DNA of 64,000 bases from Bradyrhizobium sp. SZCCT0231 (GCF_018130245.1 NZ_JAFCKP010000021.1:24431-88430), one strand, 5' to 3'; shown: positions 1-9,090, numbered from the stretch's first letter. The notes: generated from the letters alone by a model not told the origin. A program made the numbers and translations.

Positions 1-800
1 CTGAATCCGAGGTCGAAACCGACGAGACCGAAGGTCTTGCCGACGAGCAGGCTGCGGGCGAGGCAGCCTCCGAGCAGGACGGCCAGCGCCGCAAGCGCCG
101 TCGCCGCCGGCGCGGCCGCGGTGGCCAGCGCGAAAGTGAGTTGCGCGAAGATACCGCCCCCACGCTGCCCGAAGCGGCCGTGGCGGCCGGTGAAGGTGAA
201 GACGAGACCGAGTCCGAGCAGGACGGCGAGGAAGGCGAGGAGCAAGCAGCTCGCGGCGAGCAGCAGGGCAGCGGCGAGCGCCGGCGCCGGCGTGGTCGCC
301 GCGGCGGACGCCGCCGTCGCGGTGGCGGCGAGGAAGGTCTCGCCGGTTCCATCAACGACGAGCTCGGCACCAGTCCGCCGTCGGAAGCTGCCGACGCGGT
401 TGCCGATTTCGATAGCTTCGGCAGCGAGGCTGCGCCCTCGATCGCACAGACCGAGCACACCACCGAACCGCAAGTCACTGAACAAGTCGCGCAGCCTGAG
501 CCGCACGCCGAGGTCCAGACCGAGGCGCCGGCCCGGCCGGAGCCGGCTCCCGCCACGACCGCGACGCCAGAAGAAGAGCCCGCCGGCGACAAGGCCGCGC
601 GGCGCCGCTCCACCGTCCGGGAAAAAGTGAGCTTCCAGCTGAACAGTCAGCCCGAGCCCGCAACGCCGGTGGCTCAGGCGACCGAACCGGTTGCTGCGCC
701 CGCGCCGGCAGCCGAGCCCGCGCCGGAGGCTGCAAGCGAAACTCCGGCCGCCCCGCGCCGTGCCGGCTGGTGGTCACGCCGTTTCGGCGGCGGCGAGTAA
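1..800 (+). CDS. rne: Ribonuclease E/G C-terminal part (5' end outside window)
   Basis: The reading frame is open from base 3 and ends at TAA 798-800, giving the last 265 residues. They are low complexity: Glu/Asp stretches, Arg-rich blocks (RRKRRRRRRGRG and RRRRGRRGGRRRRGG) and a Pro/Ala/Glu-rich tail ending GWWSRRFGGGE. This alternation of acidic and Arg-rich disordered segments with that ending is typical of the C-terminal scaffold of alphaproteobacterial Rne/Rng ribonucleases, which binds RNA and degradosome partners. No catalytic S1 or DNase-I-like domain is in the window, so identity rests on composition and the C-terminal signature. A hairpin terminator follows directly. Confidence 0.72.
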   Translation, partial: ESEVETDETEGLADEQAAGEAASEQDGQRRKRRRRRRGRGGQRESELREDTAPTLPEAAVAAGEGEDETESEQDGEEGEEQAARGEQQGSGERRRRRGRRGGRRRRGGGEEGLAGSINDELGTSPPSEAADAVADFDSFGSEAAPSIAQTEHTTEPQVTEQVAQPEPHAEVQTEAPARPEPAPATTATPEEEPAGDKAARRRSTVREKVSFQLNSQPEPATPVAQATEPVAAPAPAAEPAPEAASETPAAPRRAGWWSRRFGGGE

Positions 801-817
801 AGGGAACGATGCAGTTG

Positions 818-846
818 AAACCGCCCGGCCAAGCCGGGCGGTTTTG
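818..846 (+). terminator. Rho-independent terminator of rne
   Basis: Perfect 12-bp stem (AAACCGCCCGGC / GCCGGGCGGTTT) with a 3-nt loop, followed by TTTTGATTT. It starts 17 nt after the stop of the ribonuclease gene. Confidence 0.85.
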
Positions 847-866
847 ATTTGGTGAGGTCAGCTTCG

Positions 867-2099
867 ATGCAAAGCGCGATCATTCTCGGCGGCGGCATGG
901 TGGGCGTGGGTGCCGCGCTGCATCTGCAGCAACGCGGCTGGTCGGTCACGCTGGTCGATCGCAGGGAGCCGGGCCGCGAGACCAGCTACGGCAATGCCGG
1001 GATGATTCAGGCGGAAGCGGTGCGGCCCTATCCGATGCCGCGCGATCTCGCTTCGCTCTTGAAGATCGCGACCGGCCGCACCAACGACGTGCGCTACAGC
1101 CTCTCCTCCCTCCATCTCCACATCGAGCCCCTGCTCCGCTATTGGTGGCATTCGGCGCCGAAGCGGCATCGCGAGGCGATCGAGGCGTGGGCGCGGCTGA
1201 TCGCCTACGCAACGGCCGAGCACGACATCCTGATCCGCGCGGCGCATGCCGACAATCTCGTCCGCCGCGCCGGCTACCGGGCGCTATACCGTAACGCCGC
1301 GGACCTGGACCTTTCGATCAAGGCTGCGGAGGAAGATCAGCGCGAATTCGGCGTGAACTTTCGCGTGCTGTCGGGCAGCGAGCTTGCCAAGGCCGAGCCG
1401 ATCCTGCGCGACGATCTCCCTGGAGCCATCCATTGGCTCGACACCTGGACCGTGTCCGATCCCGGCGCGCTGGTCACGGCCTATGCCGAGTTGTTCGAGC
1501 GTCTCGGCGGCAGGATCGTGCTCGGTGATGCGCAATCGCTGCAGCAGACCCCGACCGGCTGGTCGGTCGACACCGACCAGGGACGCATCGATGCTCCCCA
1601 CGCCGTCGTGACGCTCGGGCCGTGGTCGCCCGATCTGTTGTACAAGTTCGGCTATCGCATCCCGCTGGTGCGCAAGCGCGGCTACCACATGCATTACAGC
1701 GGCGGCGCGTCGCTCGACCTGCCGCTCATCGACAAGACCGGCGGCTATGCCATGGGGCCGATGGCCAAGGGCATTCGCATCACGACGGGGGCGGAGCTGA
1801 CGGGGCCGGATGCGCTGGCAACGCCGGTGCAGCTCGCCAGCGCCGAAGCCTCGGCACGCGAGCTGATCGACCTCGGCAAGCGCGTCGAGCCGGATCCGTG
1901 GTTCGGCACGCGGCCCTGCACGCCCGACATGCTCCCGGTGCTCGGCCGCGCCCCGCGCCACCCCGGCCTCTGGATGAACTTCGGCCATGGACATCAGGGC
2001 TTCACGCTGGGCCCCGCGACCGGACGCCTGCTCGCGGAGATGATGAGCGGCGAAACGCCGGCGGTCGATCCCGCGCCGTACGGACCTGATCGGTTTTAG
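867..2099 (+). CDS. FAD-dependent oxidoreductase, D-amino acid dehydrogenase (DadA)-like
   Basis: A 410-residue DAO-family flavoprotein. The N-terminus carries the Rossmann dinucleotide motif IILGGGMVGVGAALHL followed by an acidic-end strand (VTLVDRREPG). The C-terminus has RPCTPDMLPVLGRAPRHPGLWMNFGHGHQGFTLGP in pieces characteristic of glycine/D-amino acid oxidases, with the FAD-contacting GHGHQGF. DadA-type enzymes oxidise D-amino acids to 2-oxo acids and pass electrons to the respiratory chain. ATG 867 is chosen because it begins the flavin-binding strand and has GTGAGG upstream; a TTG at 849 is the alternative. The exact substrate cannot be told. Confidence 0.8.
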   Translation: MQSAIILGGGMVGVGAALHLQQRGWSVTLVDRREPGRETSYGNAGMIQAEAVRPYPMPRDLASLLKIATGRTNDVRYSLSSLHLHIEPLLRYWWHSAPKRHREAIEAWARLIAYATAEHDILIRAAHADNLVRRAGYRALYRNAADLDLSIKAAEEDQREFGVNFRVLSGSELAKAEPILRDDLPGAIHWLDTWTVSDPGALVTAYAELFERLGGRIVLGDAQSLQQTPTGWSVDTDQGRIDAPHAVVTLGPWSPDLLYKFGYRIPLVRKRGYHMHYSGGASLDLPLIDKTGGYAMGPMAKGIRITTGAELTGPDALATPVQLASAEASARELIDLGKRVEPDPWFGTRPCTPDMLPVLGRAPRHPGLWMNFGHGHQGFTLGPATGRLLAEMMSGETPAVDPAPYGPDRF

Positions 2100-2110
2100 C
2101 CTCGAAGAAA

Positions 2111-2139
2111 AGGGCTGATCGAGCAGCTCGACCAGCCCT
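2111..2139 (-). terminator. Terminator between convergent genes, best for dctA
   Basis: Inverted repeat AGGGCTG-n-TCGAG / CTCGA-n-CAGCCCT with a 3-nt loop. Read on the minus strand it is followed by TTTTCTT, fitting termination of dctA; it may also stop the opposing flavoprotein transcript. Confidence 0.75.
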
Positions 2140-2182
2140 GTTGCTTCAAGGCCTGACAGCGCGTTGTGCTGCCATATCCGGA

Positions 2183-3517
2183 TCAGTCCGTGGTGATCGC
2201 CGTCTCCATGTCGGTCGGATCGATCTGCTTGGAGAGGTTGGCGTCGAGCTTGTCGCGGTCGAGCTCGCCCTCCCACCAGGCGACGATCACGCAGGCGACG
2301 CCGTTGCCGCACAGATTGGTCAGCGCGCGGCACTCGCTCATGAACTTGTCGATGCCGAGCACGATCGCCATGCCCGGCACGAGGCGCGGATCGACCACGG
2401 CGAGCGTTGCCGCCAGCGTGATGAAGCCGGCCCCGGTGATGCCGGAGGCGCCCTTCGAGGTCAGCATCGCCACCACCAGGATCGTGAGTTGCTGGCCGAA
2501 GGAAAGATCGACGCCGAGGGCCTGCGCGATGAACAGCGTCGCCAGCGTCATGTAGATGTTGGTGCCGTCGAGGTTGAACGAGTAACCCGTGGGCACGACG
2601 AGGCCGACCACCGACTTGGAGCAGCCGAGCCGCTCCAGTTTCTCCATCAAGGACGGCAGCGCGCTTTCCGACGACGAGGTGCCGAGCACGATCAGCAGTT
2701 CGTCCTTGATGTAGGCCAGGAACTTGAAGATCGAGAACCCAGCCATGCGCGCGATGATGCCGAGCACGACGAACACGAACAGTGCGGCGGTGACGTAGAA
2801 TGTCGCGATCAGGCCGATCAAATTGAGGATCGCACCGGTGCCGAACTTGCCGATCGTATAGGCCATCGCGCCGAACGCGCCGATCGGCGCCGCGCGCATC
2901 ACGATGGAGATGACGCCGAACACCGCGTGCGCAGCATCGTCGATGAAGCTGCGGATGGTATGGCCGCGCTCGCCGAGGCTCATCAAAGCAAAGCCGAACA
3001 GCACGGCGAACAGCAGCACCTGAAGGATTTCACCCTGCGCGAACGCGCCGACCACAGTATCAGGAATGATATGCAGGACGAATTCAACGCTCTTCTGTGC
3101 CTTAGCCTGATCCGCAAATTTTGCGACCGCCTCCGCACTTGCCGCCGCATTGCCGAAGCCGGAGCCCGGTTTGACGAGATTGCCGACAATGAGCCCGATC
3201 ACCAGCGCGAAGGTCGAGACGACCTCGAAATAGATCAGCGCCTTGACGCCGATGCGGCCGACCTTCTTGGCGTCCTGGATGTGGGCGATGCCGGAGACGA
3301 CGGTGCAGAAGATGATCGGGGCGATCACCATCTTGATCAGCTTGATGAAGCCGTCGCCGAGCGCCTTGATCCATTCGTTGGTGGCGACGGACGGCCACAG
3401 CCAGCCGACGATGGCGCCGAGCACGATGGCGATCAGCACCTGGACGTAGAGGACTTTGTACCACGGCTTGGCAGCGGGCGGCGCGACCGGCGCCCCCGCT
3501 ATTGTTGTCGTCGTCAT
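2183..3517 (-). CDS. dctA: C4-dicarboxylate:cation symporter DctA
   Basis: A 444-residue DAACS-family inner-membrane carrier for succinate, fumarate and malate. Family signatures visible are the N-terminal [17 protein letters not shown] segment, [19 protein letters not shown], the serine-rich [13 protein letters not shown] hairpin, and the substrate/Na+ site region [16 protein letters not shown]. Length matches DctA (about 440). ATG 3517 is chosen: AGGGGGA sits 8 nt upstream, while the ATG 18 nt earlier lacks a site. No DctB/DctD two-component genes are adjacent, and I could not find a convincing -24/-12 promoter. In rhizobia DctA feeds symbiotic nitrogen fixation, which is family knowledge only. 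Confidence 0.95.
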   Translation of the reverse strand: MTTTTIAGAPVAPPAAKPWYKVLYVQVLIAIVLGAIVGWLWPSVATNEWIKALGDGFIKLIKMVIAPIIFCTVVSGIAHIQDAKKVGRIGVKALIYFEVVSTFALVIGLIVGNLVKPGSGFGNAAASAEAVAKFADQAKAQKSVEFVLHIIPDTVVGAFAQGEILQVLLFAVLFGFALMSLGERGHTIRSFIDDAAHAVFGVISIVMRAAPIGAFGAMAYTIGKFGTGAILNLIGLIATFYVTAALFVFVVLGIIARMAGFSIFKFLAYIKDELLIVLGTSSSESALPSLMEKLERLGCSKSVVGLVVPTGYSFNLDGTNIYMTLATLFIAQALGVDLSFGQQLTILVVAMLTSKGASGITGAGFITLAATLAVVDPRLVPGMAIVLGIDKFMSECRALTNLCGNGVACVIVAWWEGELDRDKLDANLSKQIDPTDMETAITTD

Positions 3518-3541
3518 CGTTTCACTCCCCCTCAAAACACT

Positions 3542-3570
3542 GGGCCAGCCAAGATCAACTTGGCCGGCCC
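3542..3570 (-). terminator. Hairpin downstream of bioY
   Basis: Inverted repeat GGGCC-n-GCCAAG / CTTGGC-n-GGCCC with a 5-nt loop. On the minus strand it lies 31 nt after the bioY stop and just before dctA, followed by AGTGTTTTGA. Either a weak terminator/attenuator or an operator of dctA. Confidence 0.5.
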
Positions 3571-3601
3571 TGTCAATTGGAACCGCGCGTGATGGCGCGT
3601 T

Positions 3602-4216
3602 TTAGCCGCGACGCTCGACAATCCGGCGTGCCGCCGGCATCAGGGCCGCGCCGAGCGCATTCTTGACCAGTGAGGCCGCAATGAACGGCACGATGCCGAC
3701 CTGCCAGGCCTTCGCAGTGCCGAGGCCAAGCCCGAACGCCAGCCAGCCGAACCCGGCCGCCAGAATGACGACGTGGCCAACAGCCATCGCCGCAAACAGC
3801 AGCACGACGCTGCGATCCCAGCCGCGCTCGGCGAGCCAGCCGGTCACGAACGCAGCCAATACGAAACCGAACAGGTAGCCCGCGGTCGGGCCGACCAGCG
3901 GAGCAATCCCACCCACGGGGCCGGCGAACACCGGCAGCCCCATCGCGCCCTCGGCGAGATAGGCAATCATGGTTGCGCTGCCGAGGCGCCAGCCATAGGC
4001 GGCGCCGATCATCAGCACCACCAGCGTCTGCAGCGTCATCGGCACATAAGGCAGCGGCAGGTTCACCTTGGCTGACAGCGCCATCAGCGCTGTGCCGAGC
4101 GCAATCAGCACGAAGGCGCGCAAGCTCCCGACGGCTTCGCCCGGCCGGGTCGGCCACATCAACGCGGCGAGAGAAGAATGTGGTGCAGTGGCGGACGGGA
4201 CGGAACGGTCTGACAA
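3602..4216 (-). CDS. bioY: Biotin transporter BioY
   Basis: A 204-residue integral membrane protein, the substrate-binding S component of an ECF-type biotin transporter. BioY landmarks are VNLPLPYVPMTLQTLVVLM, the GAAYGWRLG turn, GGIAPLVGPTAGYLFGF, and about six hydrophobic spans to a basic C-terminus. No bioM or bioN energising genes are nearby, so it would act alone or with shared ECF modules. It lies 33 nt downstream of the aminotransferase gene on the same strand, suggesting co-transcription. No BioR-type site was recognised upstream. Confidence 0.92.
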   Translation of the reverse strand: MSDRSVPSATAPHSSLAALMWPTRPGEAVGSLRAFVLIALGTALMALSAKVNLPLPYVPMTLQTLVVLMIGAAYGWRLGSATMIAYLAEGAMGLPVFAGPVGGIAPLVGPTAGYLFGFVLAAFVTGWLAERGWDRSVVLLFAAMAVGHVVILAAGFGWLAFGLGLGTAKAWQVGIVPFIAASLVKNALGAALMPAARRIVERRG

Positions 4217-4249
4217 GTTGAACTCCGGAAGGCTGTCGAAAACTGGCGG

Positions 4250-5437
4250 CTATTTAAGCCAGTGAGCGATCCGGTCAACTGCCTCCCGCATCTCATCGAG
4301 CGAGCGGGCATAGGAAAACCGTATGAATGAACGGCCATGGATGGGGTCGAAATCGAGGCCTGGCGTTGCCGCAACATGCGCCTGCTCCAGCATCTGCTTG
4401 GCGAACTCGAAGCTGTCGGAGGTAAAGTCCGAGACGTCGGCATAGAGATAAAATGCACCATCGGCCGGCAGGAACTTGGCCAGGCCGGCTTTCGGCAACC
4501 CCTCGATCAAGATGCGCCGGTTTTCCTGATAGCCATGCTTGATCTCCTCCATCTCGGCCGCGCCATCGAAGGCAGCCTCTGCCGCGATCTGCGACAGCGA
4601 CGGCACCGAGATCGAGAGATTCTGCTGCAGCCGCTCGATCGGCCGCACCAGGATCTCGGGTACGACCATCCAGCCGACGCGCCAGCCCGTCATGCAGAAA
4701 TATTTCGAGAACGAGTTGATCACGAGTGCGTGCTCGGACAGCGACGCCGCCGTCACGGCGGGAAACGCGTAATCGAGCCCGTGATAGATCTCGTCCGAGA
4801 TGAAACGGATGCCGGCGTCTTCCGCGGCCGCAATGAGGCCGGCGAGCGCTTCGCGGGACATCATCGTGCCCGTCGGATTGGCGGGGCTGCCGACCAGCAC
4901 CCCCTTCAGCGGCGCCTTGCGATGGGCCGCCAGCAAGGCCTCGCCGGTCAGCGCATGGCGCGTGTCATTGGTGGTCTCGATCAGCACCGGCTCGCAGCCG
5001 AGCGCGGTCAGGATATGACGGTATGGTGGATAGCCCGGCACCGTCACCGCGACGCGATCGCCGGGCTCGAACATCGCCAGGAAAGCCAAAATGAAGCCGC
5101 CGGAGGAGCCTGTGGTCACCACGACCCGCTCGGGGCTGACGTCACAGCCATAGGTGTCGCGATAATGGCGCGCGATGCGCGCGCGCAGACTGGGGATGCC
5201 GAGCGCGGAGGTATAATCGATCCGCCCCGCCTCGAGCGCGGCATGGGCGGCCGCGATCGCGGTCTTGGGCGCGCCGGCCGCGGGCTGGCCGACCTCCATG
5301 TGGATGACATGGCCGCCGGCGACCTCGATTCGGGCCGCCGCGGCCATGACGTCCATCACCATGAACGGGGGAACATCGCTGCGGCGGGAGGGCTCGAGCC
5401 ACTGCCCCAACCGGTTCCTCAATGTCGCATCGTGCAT
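4250..5437 (-). CDS. Class I/II pyridoxal-phosphate aminotransferase
   Basis: A 395-residue fold-type I aminotransferase. PLP-site landmarks are TTGSSGGFILAF (phosphate grip), SPANPTG, FISDEIYHGLDY (Asp-x-x-Tyr) and the Schiff-base lysine K245 in NSFSKYFCMTGWRVGW, with a C-terminal arginine in FIRFSYARS for the substrate carboxylate. Such enzymes transfer amino groups between an amino acid and a 2-oxo acid; aspartate-aminotransferase-like is the best label and the exact amino acid is unknown. It is first in a likely operon with bioY and shares a 206-bp upstream region with the divergent M48 protease. Confidence 0.85.
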   Translation of the reverse strand: MHDATLRNRLGQWLEPSRRSDVPPFMVMDVMAAAARIEVAGGHVIHMEVGQPAAGAPKTAIAAAHAALEAGRIDYTSALGIPSLRARIARHYRDTYGCDVSPERVVVTTGSSGGFILAFLAMFEPGDRVAVTVPGYPPYRHILTALGCEPVLIETTNDTRHALTGEALLAAHRKAPLKGVLVGSPANPTGTMMSREALAGLIAAAEDAGIRFISDEIYHGLDYAFPAVTAASLSEHALVINSFSKYFCMTGWRVGWMVVPEILVRPIERLQQNLSISVPSLSQIAAEAAFDGAAEMEEIKHGYQENRRILIEGLPKAGLAKFLPADGAFYLYADVSDFTSDSFEFAKQMLEQAHVAATPGLDFDPIHGRSFIRFSYARSLDEMREAVDRIAHWLK

Positions 5438-5598
5438 CGATTTCTGCTATTCGCTGGCGGATCGATCTACCCGGTCCTCAAAACCGGGCGCTTGCGCCCC
5501 AGACTGGCCGCATTATACGGCTCATAAAGGGCGCGGATCACAAGGGCATATCGCGTATCCGGTCCGCCGCCAATCGCCAAAACCAATCACGAAACTGC

Positions 5599-5639
5599 TT
5601 GACCAAGCCCGTTTGACCAAGACCGTTTGACCCAGACCG
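5599..5639 (+). repeat. Triple 14-bp tandem repeat upstream of the M48 protease
   Basis: Three near-identical units of the form TTTGACCAAGACCG follow one another directly, ending 4 nt before the protease start codon. Each unit contains a TTGACC core. They could be regulator sites or a slippage-prone leader. Confidence 0.8.
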
Positions 5640-5643
5640 CTCG

Positions 5644-7044
5644 ATGTTGCTCCAGATCGCATTGCGCCGGAAGGCCTCCGCCCTCACCGCCCTCGTCACG
5701 GCCACGGCGATCGCGCTGACGCCGTTCTCGGCCGCACGCGCGCAGGCCAAGGGGCCGCCGGTCCTGCGCGACACCGAGACCGAGCAGTTGCTGCGCGAAT
5801 ACACGCGCCCGATCCTCCGCGTCGCGGGTCTGGAGAAGCAGAACATCCAGATGGTGATCATCAACGACGGCTCGTTCAACGCGTTCGTCGCGGACGGCCG
5901 CCGCATCTTCGTCAATTGGGGTGCGATCCTCCAGTCGGAAACGCCGAACCAGATCATCGGCGTGCTCGCGCACGAGACCGGGCATCTGGCGGGCGGCCAT
6001 CTGTCCAAGCTGCGCGAGCAGCTCGCCACGGCCCAGACTCAGATGATCATCGCGATGCTGCTCGGCGCCGGCGCGATCGCAGCCGGCAGCACCCGCAGCT
6101 CGAGCGCCGGCAACAACGGGCTGGCCAATGCCGGCGCGGCCGCGATCGCCGCTCCACAGGAAATGATCCGCCGTACGCTATTGTCCTACCAGCGCCAGCA
6201 GGAGGAGAACGCCGACCGCGCCGGCGTGAAATTCCTGACTGCGACCCAGCAATCGCCGAGGGGCATGTACGAGACCTTCAAGCGCTTCACCAGCGAGAGC
6301 CTGTTCGCTTCGCGCGGCGCCGATCCCTATCTCCAGTCGCATCCGATGCCGGCCGAGCGCGTCGCCGCGCTCCAGGAATTCGCCGGCTCCAGCCCATATT
6401 GGAACAAGAAGGACGATCCCGCGCTTCAGCTCCGGCACGACATGGTCCGCGCCAAGATCTCCGCCTTCATGGAACGGCCGGAGACGGTGTACCGCCGCTA
6501 TCCCCAGACCAACGACAGCCTGCCGGCGCGCTATGCCCGCGCCATCAGCACCTATCTGCATGGCGATTTGCGCAGCGCGCTCTCCCAGATCGACGCGCTG
6601 ATCCAGGTTCAGCCGAACAACCCGTACTTCTACGAGGTGCGCGGTCAGGCGCTCTTGGAAAGCGGCAAGCCGGCCGAGGCGATCGCTCCCCTGCGCAAGG
6701 CTGCCGCACTCTCGAACAACGGGCCCCTCATCGAGATGTTACTTGGGCAGGCTCTGGTTGGAACCGATAATAAAGCCTACACCGACGAAGCCGTTCGGAT
6801 TCTCCGCGCCGCGGTGGCGCGAGAGCCTGAGGCGGCGCTCGGCTACACCCAGCTCGCGATGGCCTACGGCCGGAAGGGAGACTATGCCGAGGCAGATCTC
6901 GCCTCGGCCCAGGCCGCTTCCTTGCGCGGCGACAACAAGACCGCCCGCGAGCTCGCTACGCGCGCGAAAACCCGTTTCGCCGTCGGCACGCCCGGATGGG
7001 TCAAGGCCGACGACATCGTGGCGGCGAAGCCGCCGCGCAACTAG
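5644..7044 (+). CDS. M48 family metalloprotease with TPR tail (BepA-like)
   Basis: A 466-residue secreted zinc protease. A signal peptide spans about residues 1-34 (ending SAARAQA). The metal site is HETGH at residues 110-114, and the downstream glutamate ligand is in QQEENADRAG (about 187-188). The C-terminal third (from about residue 280) has TPR-like helices such as NPYFYEVRGQALLESGKPAEA. This matches the BepA/YfgC type, a periplasmic chaperone-protease that quality-controls outer-membrane proteins. Start ATG 5644 gives the signal peptide directly. The stop codon is the first triplet of an interspersed repeat. Confidence 0.9.
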   Translation: MLLQIALRRKASALTALVTATAIALTPFSAARAQAKGPPVLRDTETEQLLREYTRPILRVAGLEKQNIQMVIINDGSFNAFVADGRRIFVNWGAILQSETPNQIIGVLAHETGHLAGGHLSKLREQLATAQTQMIIAMLLGAGAIAAGSTRSSSAGNNGLANAGAAAIAAPQEMIRRTLLSYQRQQEENADRAGVKFLTATQQSPRGMYETFKRFTSESLFASRGADPYLQSHPMPAERVAALQEFAGSSPYWNKKDDPALQLRHDMVRAKISAFMERPETVYRRYPQTNDSLPARYARAISTYLHGDLRSALSQIDALIQVQPNNPYFYEVRGQALLESGKPAEAIAPLRKAAALSNNGPLIEMLLGQALVGTDNKAYTDEAVRILRAAVAREPEAALGYTQLAMAYGRKGDYAEADLASAQAASLRGDNKTARELATRAKTRFAVGTPGWVKADDIVAAKPPRN

Positions 7045-7167
7045 AGCATGATCCGGACCCGGAGGGCCGCGTTAGCGCAAAGTGCGAAGCGGTTTTCCGA
7101 AATGATCATGCTCAAACGAAGACCTCAAAGTGCGATGAAGATTCAATCGAATCTCATCGCACTTTAG
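7042..7167 (+). repeat. Interspersed palindromic repeat family A, copy 1
   Basis: Begins TAGAGCATGATCCGG, with inner palindrome AGCATGATC / GATCATGCT and a second arm AGTGCGATGA / CTCATCGCACT. The same element recurs at 56499-56610 and 63901-64000. This copy carries an extra GGGCCGCG-containing block shared with the 56.5 kb copy. Its first three bases are the stop codon of the protease gene. Confidence 0.85.
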
Positions 7168-7268
7168 CGAAAGAACTCGAACGACGCCCGATACCACGAC
7201 GTCACGACACCGAGCTCAAGTCCACCGGGACGTTTCTCGAAACCTGCTTTGAATAAGAGGATTTGCCT

Positions 7269-8036
7269 ATGCCTTCGCTGCGCCTGCTTGCCCCCGCATT
7301 GTTTGCGCTCGCCATGCTCGGCGCGGCCGTGCCCGCCTCGGCCGACGGTTTCTCCGATAGCCAGCGCACCGACATCGAGGCGATCATCAAGAACTATCTC
7401 GTCAGCCATCCCGAGGTGCTCGAGGAGGCCATGGCCGAGCTCAGCAAGCGCCAGGCCGCGGCCGAAACGCAGAAGCACGAAGCCAGCATCGCACAGAACG
7501 CCGATGCGATCTTCAACTCGCCGCGCCAGGTCGTGCTCGGCAACAGGGACGGCGACGTCACCTTCGTCGAGTTCTTCGACTACAATTGCGGCTATTGCAA
7601 ACGCGCCATGGACGACATGCTGACCCTCATGAAGAGCGATCCGAAGCTGAAGGTCGTGCTGAAGGAGTTTCCGGTGCTGAGCCAGGGCTCGGTCGAAGCA
7701 GCGCAGGTCGCGGTCGCCGTGCGGATGCAGGATCCCTCCGGCAAGAAATATCTCGACTTCCACCAGAAGCTGCTCGGCGGCCGCGGCGCTGCCGACAAGG
7801 CGCGCGCGATTCAGGCGGCGAAGGAGGCCGGCCTCGACACTGCGAGAATCGAAAAGGACATCGCCAGCCCCGAGGTGCGCGCCACCATCGAGGAGAACTT
7901 CAAGCTTGCCGAAGCGATGGGCATGAACGGCACGCCGAGCTACGTGATCGGCAAGCAGATCGTGATCGGCGCCGTCGGAGTCGAAAGCCTAAAGGAGAAG
8001 ATCGGCATTGCCCGCTGCGGCAAGGCGACTTGTTAA
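7269..8036 (+). CDS. DsbA-family (Com1-like) thiol:disulfide oxidoreductase
   Basis: A 255-residue exported thioredoxin-fold protein: signal peptide about residues 1-25, an N-terminal helical extension (about 27-85), then VTFVEFFDYNCGYCKRAM with active-site C107-G-Y-C110, and the cis-proline region NGTPSYVIGKQIVIGA near the C-terminus. The long N-terminal segment before the thioredoxin fold marks the Com1/DSBA-like group. It presumably introduces or isomerises disulfides in the periplasm. ATG 7269 is used because AGAGG lies 8 nt upstream; a TTG two codons earlier is less likely. A strong terminator follows. Confidence 0.88.
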   Translation: MPSLRLLAPALFALAMLGAAVPASADGFSDSQRTDIEAIIKNYLVSHPEVLEEAMAELSKRQAAAETQKHEASIAQNADAIFNSPRQVVLGNRDGDVTFVEFFDYNCGYCKRAMDDMLTLMKSDPKLKVVLKEFPVLSQGSVEAAQVAVAVRMQDPSGKKYLDFHQKLLGGRGAADKARAIQAAKEAGLDTARIEKDIASPEVRATIEENFKLAEAMGMNGTPSYVIGKQIVIGAVGVESLKEKIGIARCGKATC

Positions 8037-8072
8037 AGAAGGCGACCTGCTCAGCGTCACGACATTGCGTTA

Positions 8073-8104
8073 AAAGAGGCCGGCTCACAGCCGGCCTCTT
8101 TTTT
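8073..8104 (+). terminator. Terminator of the DsbA-like gene
   Basis: AAAGAGGCCGGCT / AGCCGGCCTCTTT stem with a 4-nt loop (ACAC-like turn), followed by a run of T ending TTTTTTG. Confidence 0.9.
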
Positions 8105-8195
8105 GCGCGGGTTCGGACGCAGTTCGTCCGCGATCCGGGCGAGACCGTTCATCCGGCGTTCAACAAACAAAGCTCGTCGGAACCTCCTCGAATTC

Positions 8196-8220
8196 GGAAC
8201 GACCGCGCTCTCCTTTCGTT
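8196..8220 (+). promoter_or_regulatory. Sigma-EcfG-type promoter before DUF1236 gene
   Basis: GGAAC (8196-8200), 16-nt spacer, CGTT (8217-8220): an exact match to the alphaproteobacterial general-stress sigma factor consensus GGAAC-N16-17-CGTT. It lies about 48 nt upstream of the DUF1236 start codon, a sensible promoter distance. Confidence 0.7.
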
Positions 8221-8267
8221 GTCGGCGCGGGCAATGACGCAAAGAAATCACGTGAGGAGAGGTTCAA

Positions 8268-9071
8268 ATGACTAATCGCTTTTTGGTCTCGGTTGCAGCC
8301 TTGGCGCTGATCGCCGGCACCGGTTTCGCCAACGCGCAAGGAACCGGAACCAAGGACTACGGGAGTGGCCAGCAGACTCAGCAGAGTACGCAGCCTTCTG
8401 GCGAGCGCAGCGGCTCCATGGGCAAGCAAGAGTCCATGGACAAGCAAGACAAGCGTGACAAGGGAACGGTCGGTCAGGCCGGCGGCATGAAGGATCAGCC
8501 GAGCGCTCATGACAAGTCGACTCAGTCCGACAAGATGAACAAGGACCAGCCGGGTGCGACGCGTGAGAAGTCGACGCAGTCGGAGAAGTCGTCGACGGTC
8601 GGCCAGAGCCCGCGGAGCGACGAGAAGTCCAAGGATAGCATGAGCAAGGGTGGCATGAGCAAGGAAACCGAGACCAAGGGCACCAAGGACATGAAGGCCC
8701 AAGGTCAGGAGGACCGCAGCGGCATGAACGCGCCTGGCCACCAGGGTTCGCAAACCCAGACCCAGACCGGCACCGAGCGGTCGCAGACGACGACCGGCCA
8801 GGCTGGCGCGGCCGCCAAGCTCTCGACTGAGCAGCGCACGCAGATCACCTCGGTGATCCGCGAGGAGAAGATGGCGCCCGTGACCAATGTGAACTTCAAC
8901 ATTTCGGTCGGCACCCGCGTGCCGCGCGAGGGCATCACGCTTCACGCCCTGCCGTCGCGGGTCGTGACGATCTATCCGGAATGGCGGGCCTACAAATACG
9001 TCCTGGTCCGCGAGCAGATCGTGATCATCAATCCGGACACCTATGAGATCGTCGCCGTCCTCGACGTCTGA
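8268..9071 (+). CDS. Secreted DUF1236 protein with long hydrophilic Lys/Ser/Gln-rich linker
   Basis: A 267-residue exported protein. Signal peptide residues 1-24 (ending FANAQ). Residues about 25-185 are low complexity, rich in Lys, Ser, Gln, Thr and Gly, with recurring KSTQS and MSKG motifs like a disordered stress-type segment. Residues about 190-267 form a DUF1236 domain (RVPREGITLHALPSRV, then PEWRAYKYVLVREQIVIINP). Role unknown; DUF1236 proteins are common small envelope proteins in Bradyrhizobiaceae. A general-stress promoter motif precedes it and a hairpin terminator follows. Confidence 0.85.
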   Translation: MTNRFLVSVAALALIAGTGFANAQGTGTKDYGSGQQTQQSTQPSGERSGSMGKQESMDKQDKRDKGTVGQAGGMKDQPSAHDKSTQSDKMNKDQPGATREKSTQSEKSSTVGQSPRSDEKSKDSMSKGGMSKETETKGTKDMKAQGQEDRSGMNAPGHQGSQTQTQTGTERSQTTTGQAGAAAKLSTEQRTQITSVIREEKMAPVTNVNFNISVGTRVPREGITLHALPSRVVTIYPEWRAYKYVLVREQIVIINPDTYEIVAVLDV

Positions 9072-9090
9072 GGCGAATAACCGTTAGCCG

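Noticed and set aside
3518-3601. Sigma-54 promoter for dctA (TGGCCCAGTGTTTTGA)
   Set aside because: The -12 half does not keep GC at the required spacing, and the word lies in the bioY hairpin.
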